Positions 1 to 10,473 of a stretch of 64,000 nucleotides of DNA are shown here, piece after piece. The notes below the pieces were generated by a model that had not been told where the DNA came from, made no database searches, and saw nothing but the letters and a program-made list of their open reading frames with translations. Within the stretch, counting starts at the first letter, position 1; the number at the start of each line of letters is the position of its first letter. Source of the stretch: JADLHS01 sp020848635 (GTDB lineage: Bacteria; Verrucomicrobiota; Verrucomicrobiia; Limisphaerales; JADLHS01); assembly GCA_037044975.1 (NCBI GenBank), contig JBAOIL010000037.1, positions 310,001 to 374,000 of the forward strand, given 5' to 3'. The translations under genes and the position numbers were made by a program.

Positions 1-1
1 A

Positions 2-892
2 CGTCGCCTGCCCCTGCCCAAGGATGCGGGCGATTGCCTGGTCTTCGTGAACGTCTCGGGCAATACCCGCCTGACCGATGTGCTGGTCAAGACTCGTTAC
101 ACCCAGATTTGGGCCTTTGACCGCAACTGGAAACCGCTCTGGACAGTCGAGAACCCGGGTGGCTATCGCACGGCGCATCAGCCGGTGGCCGTGGACCTCG
201 ACGGCGATGGTCGCGACGAAATTATGGCCGGTTTTGCCATGTTGAACGCCGACGGTTCGATACGCTGGGTTTTCAAGTCGCAGAAGATCGAACAAGGCCG
301 GGGTCATTGCGATGCCTTTCGCCTCGTGCGGGCCGCAAAGCGCCCGGAGGACTCGCGGTTCGTCATCACGATGTGCGGCGCGAACGGCATCGCCCTCCTC
401 GACGGCAACGGCAAGCCAATCTGGGAAGTGGGCGGCGAGCACTTCGAATCCGTGGATGTGGGCCGGATTTCCGCCGATTCCGAGGGCCTCCAAATGGCGG
501 TGGACATTGATCATCGTCCGTGGGGCGATGGTCCGGTCTGGGTCTTTGACGAACGCGGGCAGGTGAAGACAAAGATCAAGACCGACTACTCCCGCCATCA
601 CGCGCTGGTGGATTGGACCGGCGACGGGCTGGACGAGATTGTGATCGCTCAATCACGTTCGCTCTACGACGGCAATGGTCGGATTGTAGCCACGCTCGCC
701 ATGGATCCCCAAGACGATGCCGACGGGGAAGAGCGTTTGGCGTTAACCGGGGATTTTACGGGCGACGGCGTGCCCGATGTGCTGCTGACCACGCGGGCCA
801 TGACGCACGTCTGCATTTACAGGAATGAGCGCGGTCGAAAGCCTAATCCGCCCGCGCCGCTGGGCACCGGAGCCAATTTCACCCTGTATTGA
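2..892 (+). CDS. FG-GAP/VCBS-type repeat protein, 5' end cut off by window
   Basis: The frame is open from base 2, so the start lies upstream; the GTG at 47 is only the first start codon inside the window. At least three calcium-loop-like repeats are visible (DLDGDGRDEI, DWTGDGLDEI, DFTGDGVPDV), as in FG-GAP/VCBS beta-propeller blades. The segments between them (for example LLDGNGKPIWEVGG) resemble propeller-type polysaccharide lyases such as the rhamnogalacturonan lyase family, but I cannot assign an activity. The protein ends at a TGA 24 bases before the convergent oxidoreductase stop. It is probably secreted, but the N-terminus is not visible. Confident as a repeat protein, unsure of function. 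Confidence 0.75.
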   Translation, partial: RRLPLPKDAGDCLVFVNVSGNTRLTDVLVKTRYTQIWAFDRNWKPLWTVENPGGYRTAHQPVAVDLDGDGRDEIMAGFAMLNADGSIRWVFKSQKIEQGRGHCDAFRLVRAAKRPEDSRFVITMCGANGIALLDGNGKPIWEVGGEHFESVDVGRISADSEGLQMAVDIDHRPWGDGPVWVFDERGQVKTKIKTDYSRHHALVDWTGDGLDEIVIAQSRSLYDGNGRIVATLAMDPQDDADGEERLALTGDFTGDGVPDVLLTTRAMTHVCIYRNERGRKPNPPAPLGTGANFTLY

Positions 893-916
893 GCGCCACA
901 ACTGCGGCGCAGGGTC

Positions 917-2251
<1,335 letters not shown>

Positions 2252-2536
2252 ATGCTTCTTGTGGCGCGGTCGCTGCATTGTGTCAAGCCATTTGGCCCGG
2301 CGCGACGGCAAGAAATGGGTGAGACCAACTCCGTCACCGTTCCAGGAACCGTTGTCGGGGCGCAGAACCACGGAGCGGGCCGTCTGCCCTGCCCCACTTA
2401 TAATCACCCGCTGGCCGGGGACTCCGATTGATATTGCATCGCGCCGCGCACCCGCACTGGCTGCGTAAATTCGAGAGCTCATTGCTCACTGTTGGCACCG
2501 CTCGACGCGGCTGGCAATCTCTGCCCGGATTTTTTC

Positions 2537-3871
2537 ATGAAACCCAAACTGAAACTCGTTGACGGATCAATCATCGCCCCGCGTGGCTTTCGCGCCAGCG
2601 GCGTGTTCTGCGACATCAAACGCCTCGGCACGGGCAAGGGCTCGCAAAAGGGCCGGAAGCGCGACCTCGCGCTCATCGTGTCCGAACGGCCGGCAACGGT
2701 CGCCGGCATGTTCACGACCAATCAGGTCTGCGCCGCGCCCGTGAAGGTCTGTGCCGCGCGCATGAAACGCGGGCAGGCGCAGGTCGTAGTCGTGAATTCC
2801 GGCAACGCCAACGCCTGCACCGGCCGGCAGGGCATGGCGGACGCCCTCACCATGGTGCGTTTCACCGAGCAGGCGCTGAATCTCCCCGCCGGCCTCGCCC
2901 TCGTCGGCAGCACGGGCCGGATTGGCGTCACAATGCCGATGGACCACGTCCGCGCCGGGATCATTGAGGCTGCGACCTTGCTGGGCGACCGCCCCGAGCA
3001 CGGACTCCAGGCGGCCGAGGCCATCATGACCAGCGACACCAAGCCCAAGCAGATTGCGGTCGAGTTCAAGCTGGGCGGACGGACCGTGCGCATTGGCGGC
3101 ATCTGCAAGGGGGCCGGCATGATTCAGCCCGGCATGAGCGCCACCGGCGCGCGCCCCGCCGCCCTGCCGCACGCCGGCCTCCATGCCACCATGCTGTGCT
3201 TCATTACCACCGACGCCGCCATCGCCGCGCCGGCGTTGCAGGCTGCCTTGCGGGAAGCGGTGGCCCACAGCTTTAATCGCATCACCGTGGACGGGGACAT
3301 GAGCACCAACGACACCGTGCTGGTGCTGGCAAACGGGCTGGCCAAAAACGTGGAGTGCGGAGTGCGGAGCGCGGACTTCAAGAAGTTCCAAGCCGCATTG
3401 AATCACGTCTGCCTCGAACTCGCGAAGCTGATCGTGCGCGACGGCGAAGGCGTGCACCGGGTGGTCACCGTACGGGTCAATGGGGCGAAAAACCTGCAGG
3501 AGGCCGATGCCGCCGCCCGCGCGGTGGCCAACAGCGCGTTGGTCAAGACCAGTTGGCATGGCGGAGACCCGAATTGGGGTCGGATCATAGATGCCATCGG
3601 TTACAGTCCGGCAACGGTCGTCGAGGAAAAGGTGGACATTGGTTACCGCTCCGCGAACCGCCGGAAGACTCTGTGGAGCTTGCGGCGGGGGCAGCCGACC
3701 CGCGCGACGTTCAAGGAGCTGTGCCTTGCCGTCGCCCCCAAGGAGTTTGAATTGCACATCAATCTAAACCTCGGCCAAGCCAGCGCGGTCATGTATGCCG
3801 CCGATCTCACCGAAGCCTACGTGGACTATAACAAAGGCGACGTCACCGATCCGACCACGTTGGGGGGGTAA
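2537..3871 (+). CDS. argJ: Bifunctional glutamate N-acetyltransferase / amino-acid acetyltransferase
   Basis: ArgJ transfers acetyl from N-acetylornithine to glutamate in the cyclic arginine pathway, and some forms also use acetyl-CoA. The NSGNANACTG motif lies near residue 87. The KGAGMI...ATML block carries the self-cleavage site, whose threonine (residue 218) becomes the N-terminal nucleophile of the beta chain. The family normally has four residues between KGxGMI and ATML; here there are twenty, an in-frame insertion of about 16 residues directly before the cleavage site. The ATG at 2537 was chosen because MKPKLKLVDG fits the family start; the frame opens at 2492. The 3' end matches the family (ASAVMYAADLTEAYV). 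No other arginine genes are adjacent. Confidence 0.95.
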   Translation: MKPKLKLVDGSIIAPRGFRASGVFCDIKRLGTGKGSQKGRKRDLALIVSERPATVAGMFTTNQVCAAPVKVCAARMKRGQAQVVVVNSGNANACTGRQGMADALTMVRFTEQALNLPAGLALVGSTGRIGVTMPMDHVRAGIIEAATLLGDRPEHGLQAAEAIMTSDTKPKQIAVEFKLGGRTVRIGGICKGAGMIQPGMSATGARPAALPHAGLHATMLCFITTDAAIAAPALQAALREAVAHSFNRITVDGDMSTNDTVLVLANGLAKNVECGVRSADFKKFQAALNHVCLELAKLIVRDGEGVHRVVTVRVNGAKNLQEADAAARAVANSALVKTSWHGGDPNWGRIIDAIGYSPATVVEEKVDIGYRSANRRKTLWSLRRGQPTRATFKELCLAVAPKEFELHINLNLGQASAVMYAADLTEAYVDYNKGDVTDPTTLGG

Positions 3872-4177
3872 GCAACAGAGCGCACGGCCCGGAATCGTAG
3901 CCACCGACATCAGTCGGCTCTAACTTTCACTGGATTTGGATGGAGCAGACTAACGTCCGCGGCTCTGCGGTTCACGGGAAGCGGTCGGAGTTACACTTCA
4001 CCGCGAGGTCGCCAAGCCGGCCAAGGTAATGGTGCAAAAGGACGAATCGTATGACAGGCGTTCACCTCTGCGGGAAGCCAAGAATGAATCAATAAATGGC
4101 AAAAAAACGATTTTCATTCGGGTGAAATGGAGCTAAGATTTGCACTAAATTCACTACGAATCGAAGTACTGAAATAG
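3872..4177 (+). other. Intergenic stretch after argJ
   Basis: About 300 bases without a supported gene. It contains a short inverted motif around 3905-3925 (CCGACATCAGTCGG) of the dispersed-repeat type, and becomes AT-rich towards 4090-4170, just before the broken pseudopilin gene. I see no clear terminator. Confidence 0.3.
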
Positions 4178-5014
4178 AATTTAAGCAAAACAGCATCTGT
4201 TGACAGCAATACACCCCTTATCCCGTCCGGGGTTCAGCAGAAGCGTGTTGGTTTCACCTTGGTCGAATTATTGGTGGTCATTGCCATCATCGCCATTCTG
4301 GCGGCCATGTTGTTGCCCGCGCTGTCCAAGGCAAAATCAAGGCGCAGGCCATTTCCTGCATGAGTAACGGTCGGCAAATTGGTCTGGCTTGGGTGATGTA
4401 CGCCGATGACCAGGAAGGCAAAATCGCTGATTCCTTCAACTGGGTGGCTGGTGGGTTGGCATACGACGACCACCCTGACAACACCAATATCACCTACTTA
4501 CTGAACGGCCTCCTGGGCCCCTATCTGAAAAGTACTGCCGTTTACCGGTGTCCAGCAGACCAGAGCCTGAGCCGCGGCAAGACCGGCCTGCCTCGGGTGC
4601 GCAACATCTCCATGAGCCAGACCTTCCGGGGGGAAGGATCGCCAGAATGAACATTGGAATTCTCCACCATGGCGGATTTGCCAAAAAACCTCGGACATGG
4701 TCAGACCCGCACCGGCCAACCACTGGGTCATCATTGATGAAAACCCGGACAGCGTAAACGATGCAGCGTTTGCGGTCGCCATGGACAGCCAAGGTGGTGG
4801 TGCCCGCTGGCAGGATGGACCGGGAATGCTTCAGGCAAACGCGTGTGGTTTCAGTTTTGCCGATGGCCATTCTGAAATCAAGAAGTGGAAAGACGCTCGG
4901 ACTTATTCAGGCCAAATGGCCACGACCTATCTATTTCGCCAAGACTACACCCGGCTCATGGTGAATAACCCGGACGTAGCATGGGTTCAAGAACGGAGTA
5001 GGGCCAAGTATTAA
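4178..5014 (+). pseudogene. Pseudopilin-like protein with prepilin leader, frame broken twice
   Basis: The conserved leader GFTLVELLVVIAIIAILAAM is encoded from 4250, followed by LLPALSKAK, then a frame change near 4335 where an AAAA run should have five As. The next segment (KAQAISCMSNGRQIGLAWVM, CPADQSL) runs to about 4640, where a GGGGGG run has one G too many. The last part (HWVIIDENPDSVNDAAFAV, FADGHSEIKKWKD) ends at TAA 5014. After removing both indels a single protein of about 270 residues emerges, typical of the DUF1559-like type II pseudopilin group abundant in PVC bacteria. The leader frame has no ATG, GTG or TTG back to the stop at 4175-4177, so a third defect or an unusual start must be assumed. 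Confidence 0.8.
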
Positions 5015-5170
5015 TTGTTCGTGCCAGCCCGCCAAGCCAATCGGCGAAACGAGTGGTTGAAAACCGGAGCGGACAACGCTGGACTTCCGCTTGTGACTCC
5101 CGAGATGGCGTTAGCGACCGTATGTCCCAAAAACATCGCGGATGACATCTGCCCCGCGACGGTAATTGTC

Positions 5171-8100
5171 TTATTTACCGCAGCACTGCTTGTATTTCTT
5201 CCCACTGCCGCACGGACACGGGTCGTTCCGGCCCACTTTCGGGCCAGTGCGGACGGGCTTGGCGCGATCCACCGCTGCGGCGGCTTCGCTCACCACATCG
5301 CTGGCCTTCTTTGCCGGCGCGCTGCTGCCGGTAGCCGTTGCGCCAGCGCCAAACGCACTGGTGGTCTGGTGCAGGGTTTGTTGCGGCACGTTGCGCAGGA
5401 AATTCTCAAACGCCATCAAACTCGAGGCGCTGCGGAAGATGTTGTGACAAATCTCGGATTTGATGTTGACCATCAATTCGTCGAAAATCTTGAACGCCTC
5501 GGCTTTGTACTCGATGAGCGGATCGCGCTGCCCGTGCGCGCGGAGACCGATGCTGTACCGCAAGCTGTCCATCTCGTAGAGATGCTCCTGCCAGAGCCGG
5601 TCAATCGCACTTAAGATCGTGAAGCGCTCCACCGTCGCCAGCTTCTCCGGCTCCTCAAAGCTGATCTTCAGTTCGTAGGCCTTGCGGATGCTGTCGCTGA
5701 TAAAATTACAGACGGCGAACTGCGCCGGACTGAGGCTGTCATAGACCGAACCGGCGACTGGCGTTTCCTTCCCGGACTCGGCGGCTTTGACAATCTCCGC
5801 CTCCGGCAGCCCGAGGGGAAAATTGAGATTCACCCAGTCGGCCAGCGGACGCACCTGCCATTCATTGGCGTGGTATTCCGCTTTCGTGTGCTGCTCAACT
5901 TTCTGGATGACGATCTCCTCCATGATGTCCATGAGACGGTCGCGCACATCATCCGAATTGATGATTTCGTTGCGGAAGCCGTAGATGACCTCGCGCTGCT
6001 TGTTCATCACGTCGTCGTATTCGAGCGTACGTTTGCGCTGCTGAAAGTTGTGTTGCTCAACGCGCTTTTGTGCCTGGCCGATCGAGCGGTTCAGCAACGG
6101 ATGCTCCAGCTCCTGCCCTTCTTCCAGCCCCATCTTCTCCATGTACTTGACGATCTTGTCGGAGCCGAACAAGCGCATCAAATCGTCCTCCAGCCCGATG
6201 AAGAAATGCGACGACCCCGGATCGCCCTGGCGCGCGCAGCGGCCGCGCAACTGCCGGTCAATCCGCCGCGCCTCGTGCCGCTCCGTGGCGAGCACATGCA
6301 AGCCGCCCAGATCGGCCACGCCGGGCCCGAGCTTAATGTCCGTTCCGCGACCCGCCATGTTCGTGGCGATCGTGATGGCCCCGCGCTGGCCGGCCCGGGT
6401 GACAATTTCGGCCTCCTGCTGGTGATACTTGGCGTTGAGAACGGAGTGAATGAGCTTCTCGCGCTGCAACATGCGGGACAGTTGTTCGCTGACGTCCACC
6501 GAAATGGTGCCGACGAGAATGGGCCGGCCCTGCGCATGAACGGTTTTGATCTCGTTGAGGACGGCGTTGAATTTCTCCCGCTTGGTCTTGTACACCGAAT
6601 CGTTCGCGTCCTTGCGCGCAATCGGCCGGTTCGTCGGGATGACGAGCACGCCAAGTTTGTAGATGTCGAAAAATTCGCCGGCTTCCGTTTCGGCCGTGCC
6701 GGTCATGCCGGCCAGTTTGTGGTAGAGGCGGAAATAGTTCTGAATCGTGATCGTGGCGAGCGTTTGGGTCTCCCGCTCGATCTCGACCCCTTCCTTTGCT
6801 TCCACGGCTTGGTGCAAACCATCGCTCCACCGGCGGCCCGTCATCAAGCGGCCCGTGTTCTGATCCACAATGATGACTTTGTTTTCCTGCACCACATACT
6901 CCACGTCCTTTTGGTAGAGCGAATAGGCCTTCAGCAATTGCGAAATGGCATGAATCTTCTGCGCCTTCGCCTCAAAGTCCGCCTGCAACTTCGTCTTCGC
7001 CTCCATGCGTTTGCGCGCGTCCGGCTCCGGGCCCACGTCAATATCGTGCATTTCCGTGCTCAAGTCGGGCAGCACAAACGCGTCCGGGTCTTTCGGGCTC
7101 ATGAAGTTTCGGCCCTTCTCGGTCAGATCTGTCTCATGGCTCTTTTCGTCCATCGCAAAGAGCAACTGCTCCTTCTCGGCGTACAACTCCACCTTCTTCT
7201 GATCCGCATGGAGCGAAAGCTCTGCGTCGTTCATCAGCTTCTGGTTCGCGGGTTCCTCCAGCAACTTGAGCAACGCCTCGGAACGCGGCTGCCCAATCTT
7301 GACGCGGAACAGGAGCAGTCCGATTTCTCGTTCGAGGGCCTCCGGATTTTGCGGATTCGAGCCATCAGTCGGCCGCAACTTCTTGAGCAGGTCCTCCGCC
7401 TCGGACAAAAACCGCGCACACAAGCGTTCCTGGGCCCGCACGAGCGATTCAACGGAGAGTTTCCACTGGCCGTATTGCTCGTCGTGCGTATGCACCGCCG
7501 GCCCGCTGATGATCAGCGGCGTGCGCGCTTCATCAATCAGGATCGAGTCCACCTCGTCCACGATGGCAAAGTAATGCCCGCGCTGCACCTGCTCCTCCTT
7601 GCGCGTGGCCATGCCGTTGTCGCGCAGGTAATCAAAACCGAACTCCGCATTCGTGCCGTAGGTGATGTCAAAGCTGTATTGTTCACGCCGGACCTGCGGC
7701 GATTGATCGTGCAGGATGCAGCCCACGGAAAGCCCGAGGAATTTATAGACCGCCCCCATCCAATCGGAATCGCGCGCCGCGAGGTAATCATTCACGGTGA
7801 CAACGTGAACCCCACGCCCCGTCAAGGCATTCAAATACACCGGCAGCGTAGCGACCAGCGTCTTGCCTTCGCCGGTGGCCATTTCAGAGATCTTGCCGCC
7901 GTGCAAGCCCATCCCGCCGATGAGTTGCACATCAAACGGCACCATCTCCCAGCGGATGGGATGCCCGCGCACAATGATGTCCTGTCCGCAGAGCCGGCGG
8001 CAGGCGCTCTTCACCACCGCAAAGGCTTCTGGCAGAATCTCGTTGAGCTTGGCCGCGAGTTCGGTCTTGTCCTCGATTTGCGATAGTTGCGCCTTCCAGT

Positions 8101-8245
8101 CCGCGGTTTTCTTACGCAAGTCGTCGTCGGACAGCTTCTGCAGGCCGGCCTCGATTTCGTTGATCCGGGCGACCTGCGGGCGAAGCTTTTTGACCTCGCG
8201 CTCGTTTTTTGACCCGATGAGCTTTTTGAATATGAAACCAATCAT
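5171..8245 (-). CDS. secA: Preprotein translocase ATPase SecA
   Basis: SecA drives Sec-dependent export by ATP hydrolysis at SecYEG. The 1024-residue frame is intact. Walker A is ATGEGKT (residues 123-129) and Walker B is DEVDSILIDEAR (from 230), followed by TPLIISG. A long helical insert follows the DEAD domain (about residues 250-420: SLVRAQERLCARFL through EAKAQKIHAISQL), making it longer than E. coli SecA (901 residues), as in several PVC and Bacteroidota SecAs. The helicase motifs (MAGRGTDIKLG, RGRCARQGDPG) are present. The C-terminus carries the zinc-binding SEC-C tail (DPCPCGSGKKYKQCC). The start ATG at 8245 gives the canonical MIGFIFKKLIGSKNER beginning. Confidence 0.98.
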   Translation of the reverse strand: MIGFIFKKLIGSKNEREVKKLRPQVARINEIEAGLQKLSDDDLRKKTADWKAQLSQIEDKTELAAKLNEILPEAFAVVKSACRRLCGQDIIVRGHPIRWEMVPFDVQLIGGMGLHGGKISEMATGEGKTLVATLPVYLNALTGRGVHVVTVNDYLAARDSDWMGAVYKFLGLSVGCILHDQSPQVRREQYSFDITYGTNAEFGFDYLRDNGMATRKEEQVQRGHYFAIVDEVDSILIDEARTPLIISGPAVHTHDEQYGQWKLSVESLVRAQERLCARFLSEAEDLLKKLRPTDGSNPQNPEALEREIGLLLFRVKIGQPRSEALLKLLEEPANQKLMNDAELSLHADQKKVELYAEKEQLLFAMDEKSHETDLTEKGRNFMSPKDPDAFVLPDLSTEMHDIDVGPEPDARKRMEAKTKLQADFEAKAQKIHAISQLLKAYSLYQKDVEYVVQENKVIIVDQNTGRLMTGRRWSDGLHQAVEAKEGVEIERETQTLATITIQNYFRLYHKLAGMTGTAETEAGEFFDIYKLGVLVIPTNRPIARKDANDSVYKTKREKFNAVLNEIKTVHAQGRPILVGTISVDVSEQLSRMLQREKLIHSVLNAKYHQQEAEIVTRAGQRGAITIATNMAGRGTDIKLGPGVADLGGLHVLATERHEARRIDRQLRGRCARQGDPGSSHFFIGLEDDLMRLFGSDKIVKYMEKMGLEEGQELEHPLLNRSIGQAQKRVEQHNFQQRKRTLEYDDVMNKQREVIYGFRNEIINSDDVRDRLMDIMEEIVIQKVEQHTKAEYHANEWQVRPLADWVNLNFPLGLPEAEIVKAAESGKETPVAGSVYDSLSPAQFAVCNFISDSIRKAYELKISFEEPEKLATVERFTILSAIDRLWQEHLYEMDSLRYSIGLRAHGQRDPLIEYKAEAFKIFDELMVNIKSEICHNIFRSASSLMAFENFLRNVPQQTLHQTTSAFGAGATATGSSAPAKKASDVVSEAAAAVDRAKPVRTGPKVGRNDPCPCGSGKKYKQCCGK

Positions 8246-8442
8246 GTTTGCCTTAGAAAAATAGCGGTGGAGACGCTACGGGAACGCAGGCAGGGCGTCA
8301 ATTGATATGCACTGGCCAAACCCTCCGCTTTGGGTCGTAATCATACGTTTAATCCTCGCCCCTTCCGTAATGGCTCGTTGACTCAAGCCCTCAGGATGAA
8401 GATAAAGCTGACGATCAAGCCCGTCTTGATTAACCTTCAACC

Positions 8443-8856
8443 ATGAGCGCGTTCCCCGTCAGCCTGGAAAAATCGAACCAACTCGCCCAGCGCATGGCCG
8501 CCTTGGGGGTGAGCGAAGCCGACCTCGAGGAAACTTTCGTCCGCTCCGGCGGGCATGGCGGGCAGAATGTCAACAAAACCTCCACCTGCGTGATGCTGGT
8601 GCATCGCCCGACCGGGTTGCAGGTCAAATGCCAGGAGACCCGCCAGCAAGGGCTCAATCGTTTCATCGCCCGCCGCGTGTTGCTCGACAAGATCGAGGAG
8701 AAGCAGAACGGCTACGTGGCCGCGCAACGCGCTGAGATCGAAAAGATCCGCCGCCAGAAACGTAAACGATCGCGGCGTGCCAAAGACCGGATGCTGGCCG
8801 GCAAATCCCATCACGCCGCCAAGAAGGCCTCACGCCGTCCAGTTGGTGCCGAGTAG
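8443..8856 (+). CDS. Small GGQ peptide-chain release factor-like protein (MTRFR/ArfB type)
   Basis: 137 residues with one RF-1 domain. The GGQ loop reads SGGHGGQNVNKTST, which places the methylated-Gln peptidyl-tRNA hydrolysis motif in the ribosomal peptidyl-transferase centre. There is no codon-recognition domain. The sequence after GGQ (CVMLVHRPTGLQVKCQETR) and the strongly basic tail (RRQKRKRSRRAKDRM) resemble mitochondrial MTRFR/C12orf65 at least as much as E. coli ArfB. Both families free stalled ribosomes or release peptidyl-tRNA from large subunits. It is a single gene between divergent secA and a convergent lipoprotein gene. Family membership is sure; the exact rescue role is inferred. 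Confidence 0.85.
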   Translation: MSAFPVSLEKSNQLAQRMAALGVSEADLEETFVRSGGHGGQNVNKTSTCVMLVHRPTGLQVKCQETRQQGLNRFIARRVLLDKIEEKQNGYVAAQRAEIEKIRRQKRKRSRRAKDRMLAGKSHHAAKKASRRPVGAE

Positions 8857-9019
8857 CGAGTCCGTTCCTGGCCTTATGCTTGGTGGCATCCGGTTGGGGT
8901 TTTGTTACGACAGCACTTTTTGAGCGCCGAAATGGCACGATCCGCCAGGTGCGCTGCACCGGCCACCGGCGACGTTCGGGGCAACATCCTGGCGTGCGTT
9001 TCCAGACAAACGATTGGGT

Positions 9020-10258
9020 TCACCGGTTGCAGTTGGCTTCGCTGAGCCACTCGCGCGCGATCAATTCTCCGAGATCAGCAAAGAACGGGTCGGCCACCGC
9101 TTCGTAATCATACTGGTCGTCATTCAGCACCCCGTCGGCATTGGTGTAGAGCACTGCGCTGACAAACACAGCCCGACCATTCTTGGGGTTGCACACATAG
9201 GCATTCTCGACACTGAATCCGTACGCGCGACCGATCTTGCCGGTGATCTCCACCCGCTCGCCCCGTTGCGTGGTGGGGAAAACCCGACGGAGGCCCGGCA
9301 GCAGAAACTTCCCATAATCGTCCGGATACCGGTCGGCCGGATAAATCGGATTCGCGGACTCGCGGGGATACTCGGTCATGGCCTGCAACAACCGCTCCCG
9401 ATGCGCTGCGCTCAATAGCAGCCCGGGAGTGCCGACATCAATATCCGGTCGCGCCAGTTTGACGAGCAGGTTTTGCAGGTCCAGGAGCGAGATTCCGTTG
9501 CGGCCGCTGAAATCCATGGGCTGGAGGACCATTTGGTTGTCCTTCAGGTACCCCTTCCCCAGCAGCAAACCCTTGGCGGTGTTTGTCAAATTCAGCTCGC
9601 TGCGGCGTGCGGGGACAACGATCGCTTCGCCGTTCGGCACGCGCAAGGTCACAGCCGCCGAGGCGCGCATATCCGGAATCGCGCGGGGCTCGGAGAGCCG
9701 ATGGTTGATGACCACCGAGCGCAACCCCAACGCGTGCATCCGCTCATTTAACGCCGCGTGCCCGACCAAATCGTAGAGCCGATTGAAGGCTTCGTTGTCC
9801 GACACGAGCGCCAGTTTGCGCATCTCCTGGGCGACGGTGATGTGCCCGCCCGCCACATTGCCTATATCTTTTGTCTGGGCCGCGTCGCCGGGAAAGAGCG
9901 GCGCAATCTCCAGCGGAACATCGAGCAGGGCGGCGGCGGGCGGCGGCCCCTGAAGCTGCTCGAGGGCCTGCAAGGCGGCGACCGCCGCACACAGTTTGAT
10001 GGCGCTGGCCGGATAGAAATACTCTGCATCCACGCGGTAACCCCAGCGTTTGAGTTCAGCCCGGCCGAGTCGGTTGGTTACGATTTCAGCCATCAACACC
10101 TGCGCGCGGAACGTCTCCGGCGAAGCCAGCACGCGATTGAAGCTATCAGAACGACGATGCAGGACCGGAGCGAGCTCGGCCATTTGCGTTGGGTGGAACG
10201 TGGCGCAGCCGCACAACCAGCCGGCCAATCCAAGAATTATGATCAGAAAACGGATCAT
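9020..10258 (-). CDS. Beta-lactamase-fold serine hydrolase lipoprotein
   Basis: 412 residues with a signal peptide and possible lipobox (GLAGWLCGC, Cys at about 18). The active-site triad of the class A beta-lactamase/DD-peptidase fold is visible: SAIK (SxxK, residues 85-88), SDN (153-155), and a KIG in ITGKIGRAYG in place of the usual K[TS]G. The protein is likely anchored in a membrane facing the periplasm. It might act on peptidoglycan or on a beta-lactam-like ester; true antibiotic resistance cannot be inferred. The ATG at 10258 opens directly on the signal peptide. Confidence 0.82.
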   Translation of the reverse strand: MIRFLIIILGLAGWLCGCATFHPTQMAELAPVLHRRSDSFNRVLASPETFRAQVLMAEIVTNRLGRAELKRWGYRVDAEYFYPASAIKLCAAVAALQALEQLQGPPPAAALLDVPLEIAPLFPGDAAQTKDIGNVAGGHITVAQEMRKLALVSDNEAFNRLYDLVGHAALNERMHALGLRSVVINHRLSEPRAIPDMRASAAVTLRVPNGEAIVVPARRSELNLTNTAKGLLLGKGYLKDNQMVLQPMDFSGRNGISLLDLQNLLVKLARPDIDVGTPGLLLSAAHRERLLQAMTEYPRESANPIYPADRYPDDYGKFLLPGLRRVFPTTQRGERVEITGKIGRAYGFSVENAYVCNPKNGRAVFVSAVLYTNADGVLNDDQYDYEAVADPFFADLGELIAREWLSEANCNR

Positions 10259-10473
10259 GGCGCAGCATGACTACGGCGGAAATTGTTTGCAAGCCGTTCG
10301 CGGTAATCGCCAGGCGTGGGTGGGAAACCGGGAAGCAACCAAGCGCATGTCCCCTGGCGAAGTGGTGAAATGCCAAGAACCGCCAACTCTTTGACAAGAT
10401 CAGCGAAGCGCCGCCCACCTCTGGTATGCGTGGATGGTGGGGACGGGTTGGTCCGCTCGGACCGAACTGGATT

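Noticed and set aside
2567..3757. 396-codon open frame opposite argJ
   Set aside because: Antisense shadow with His/Gly-rich, non-domain sequence.
5015..5170. Small gene between the pseudopilin remnant and secA
   Set aside because: The open frame there continues into the antisense of secA and shows no domain or ribosome-binding site.
5870..8086. 738-codon open frame opposite secA
   Set aside because: Antisense shadow in a high-GC gene; composition is Arg/His/Leu-rich with no recognisable domain, and the secA strand explains the region fully.
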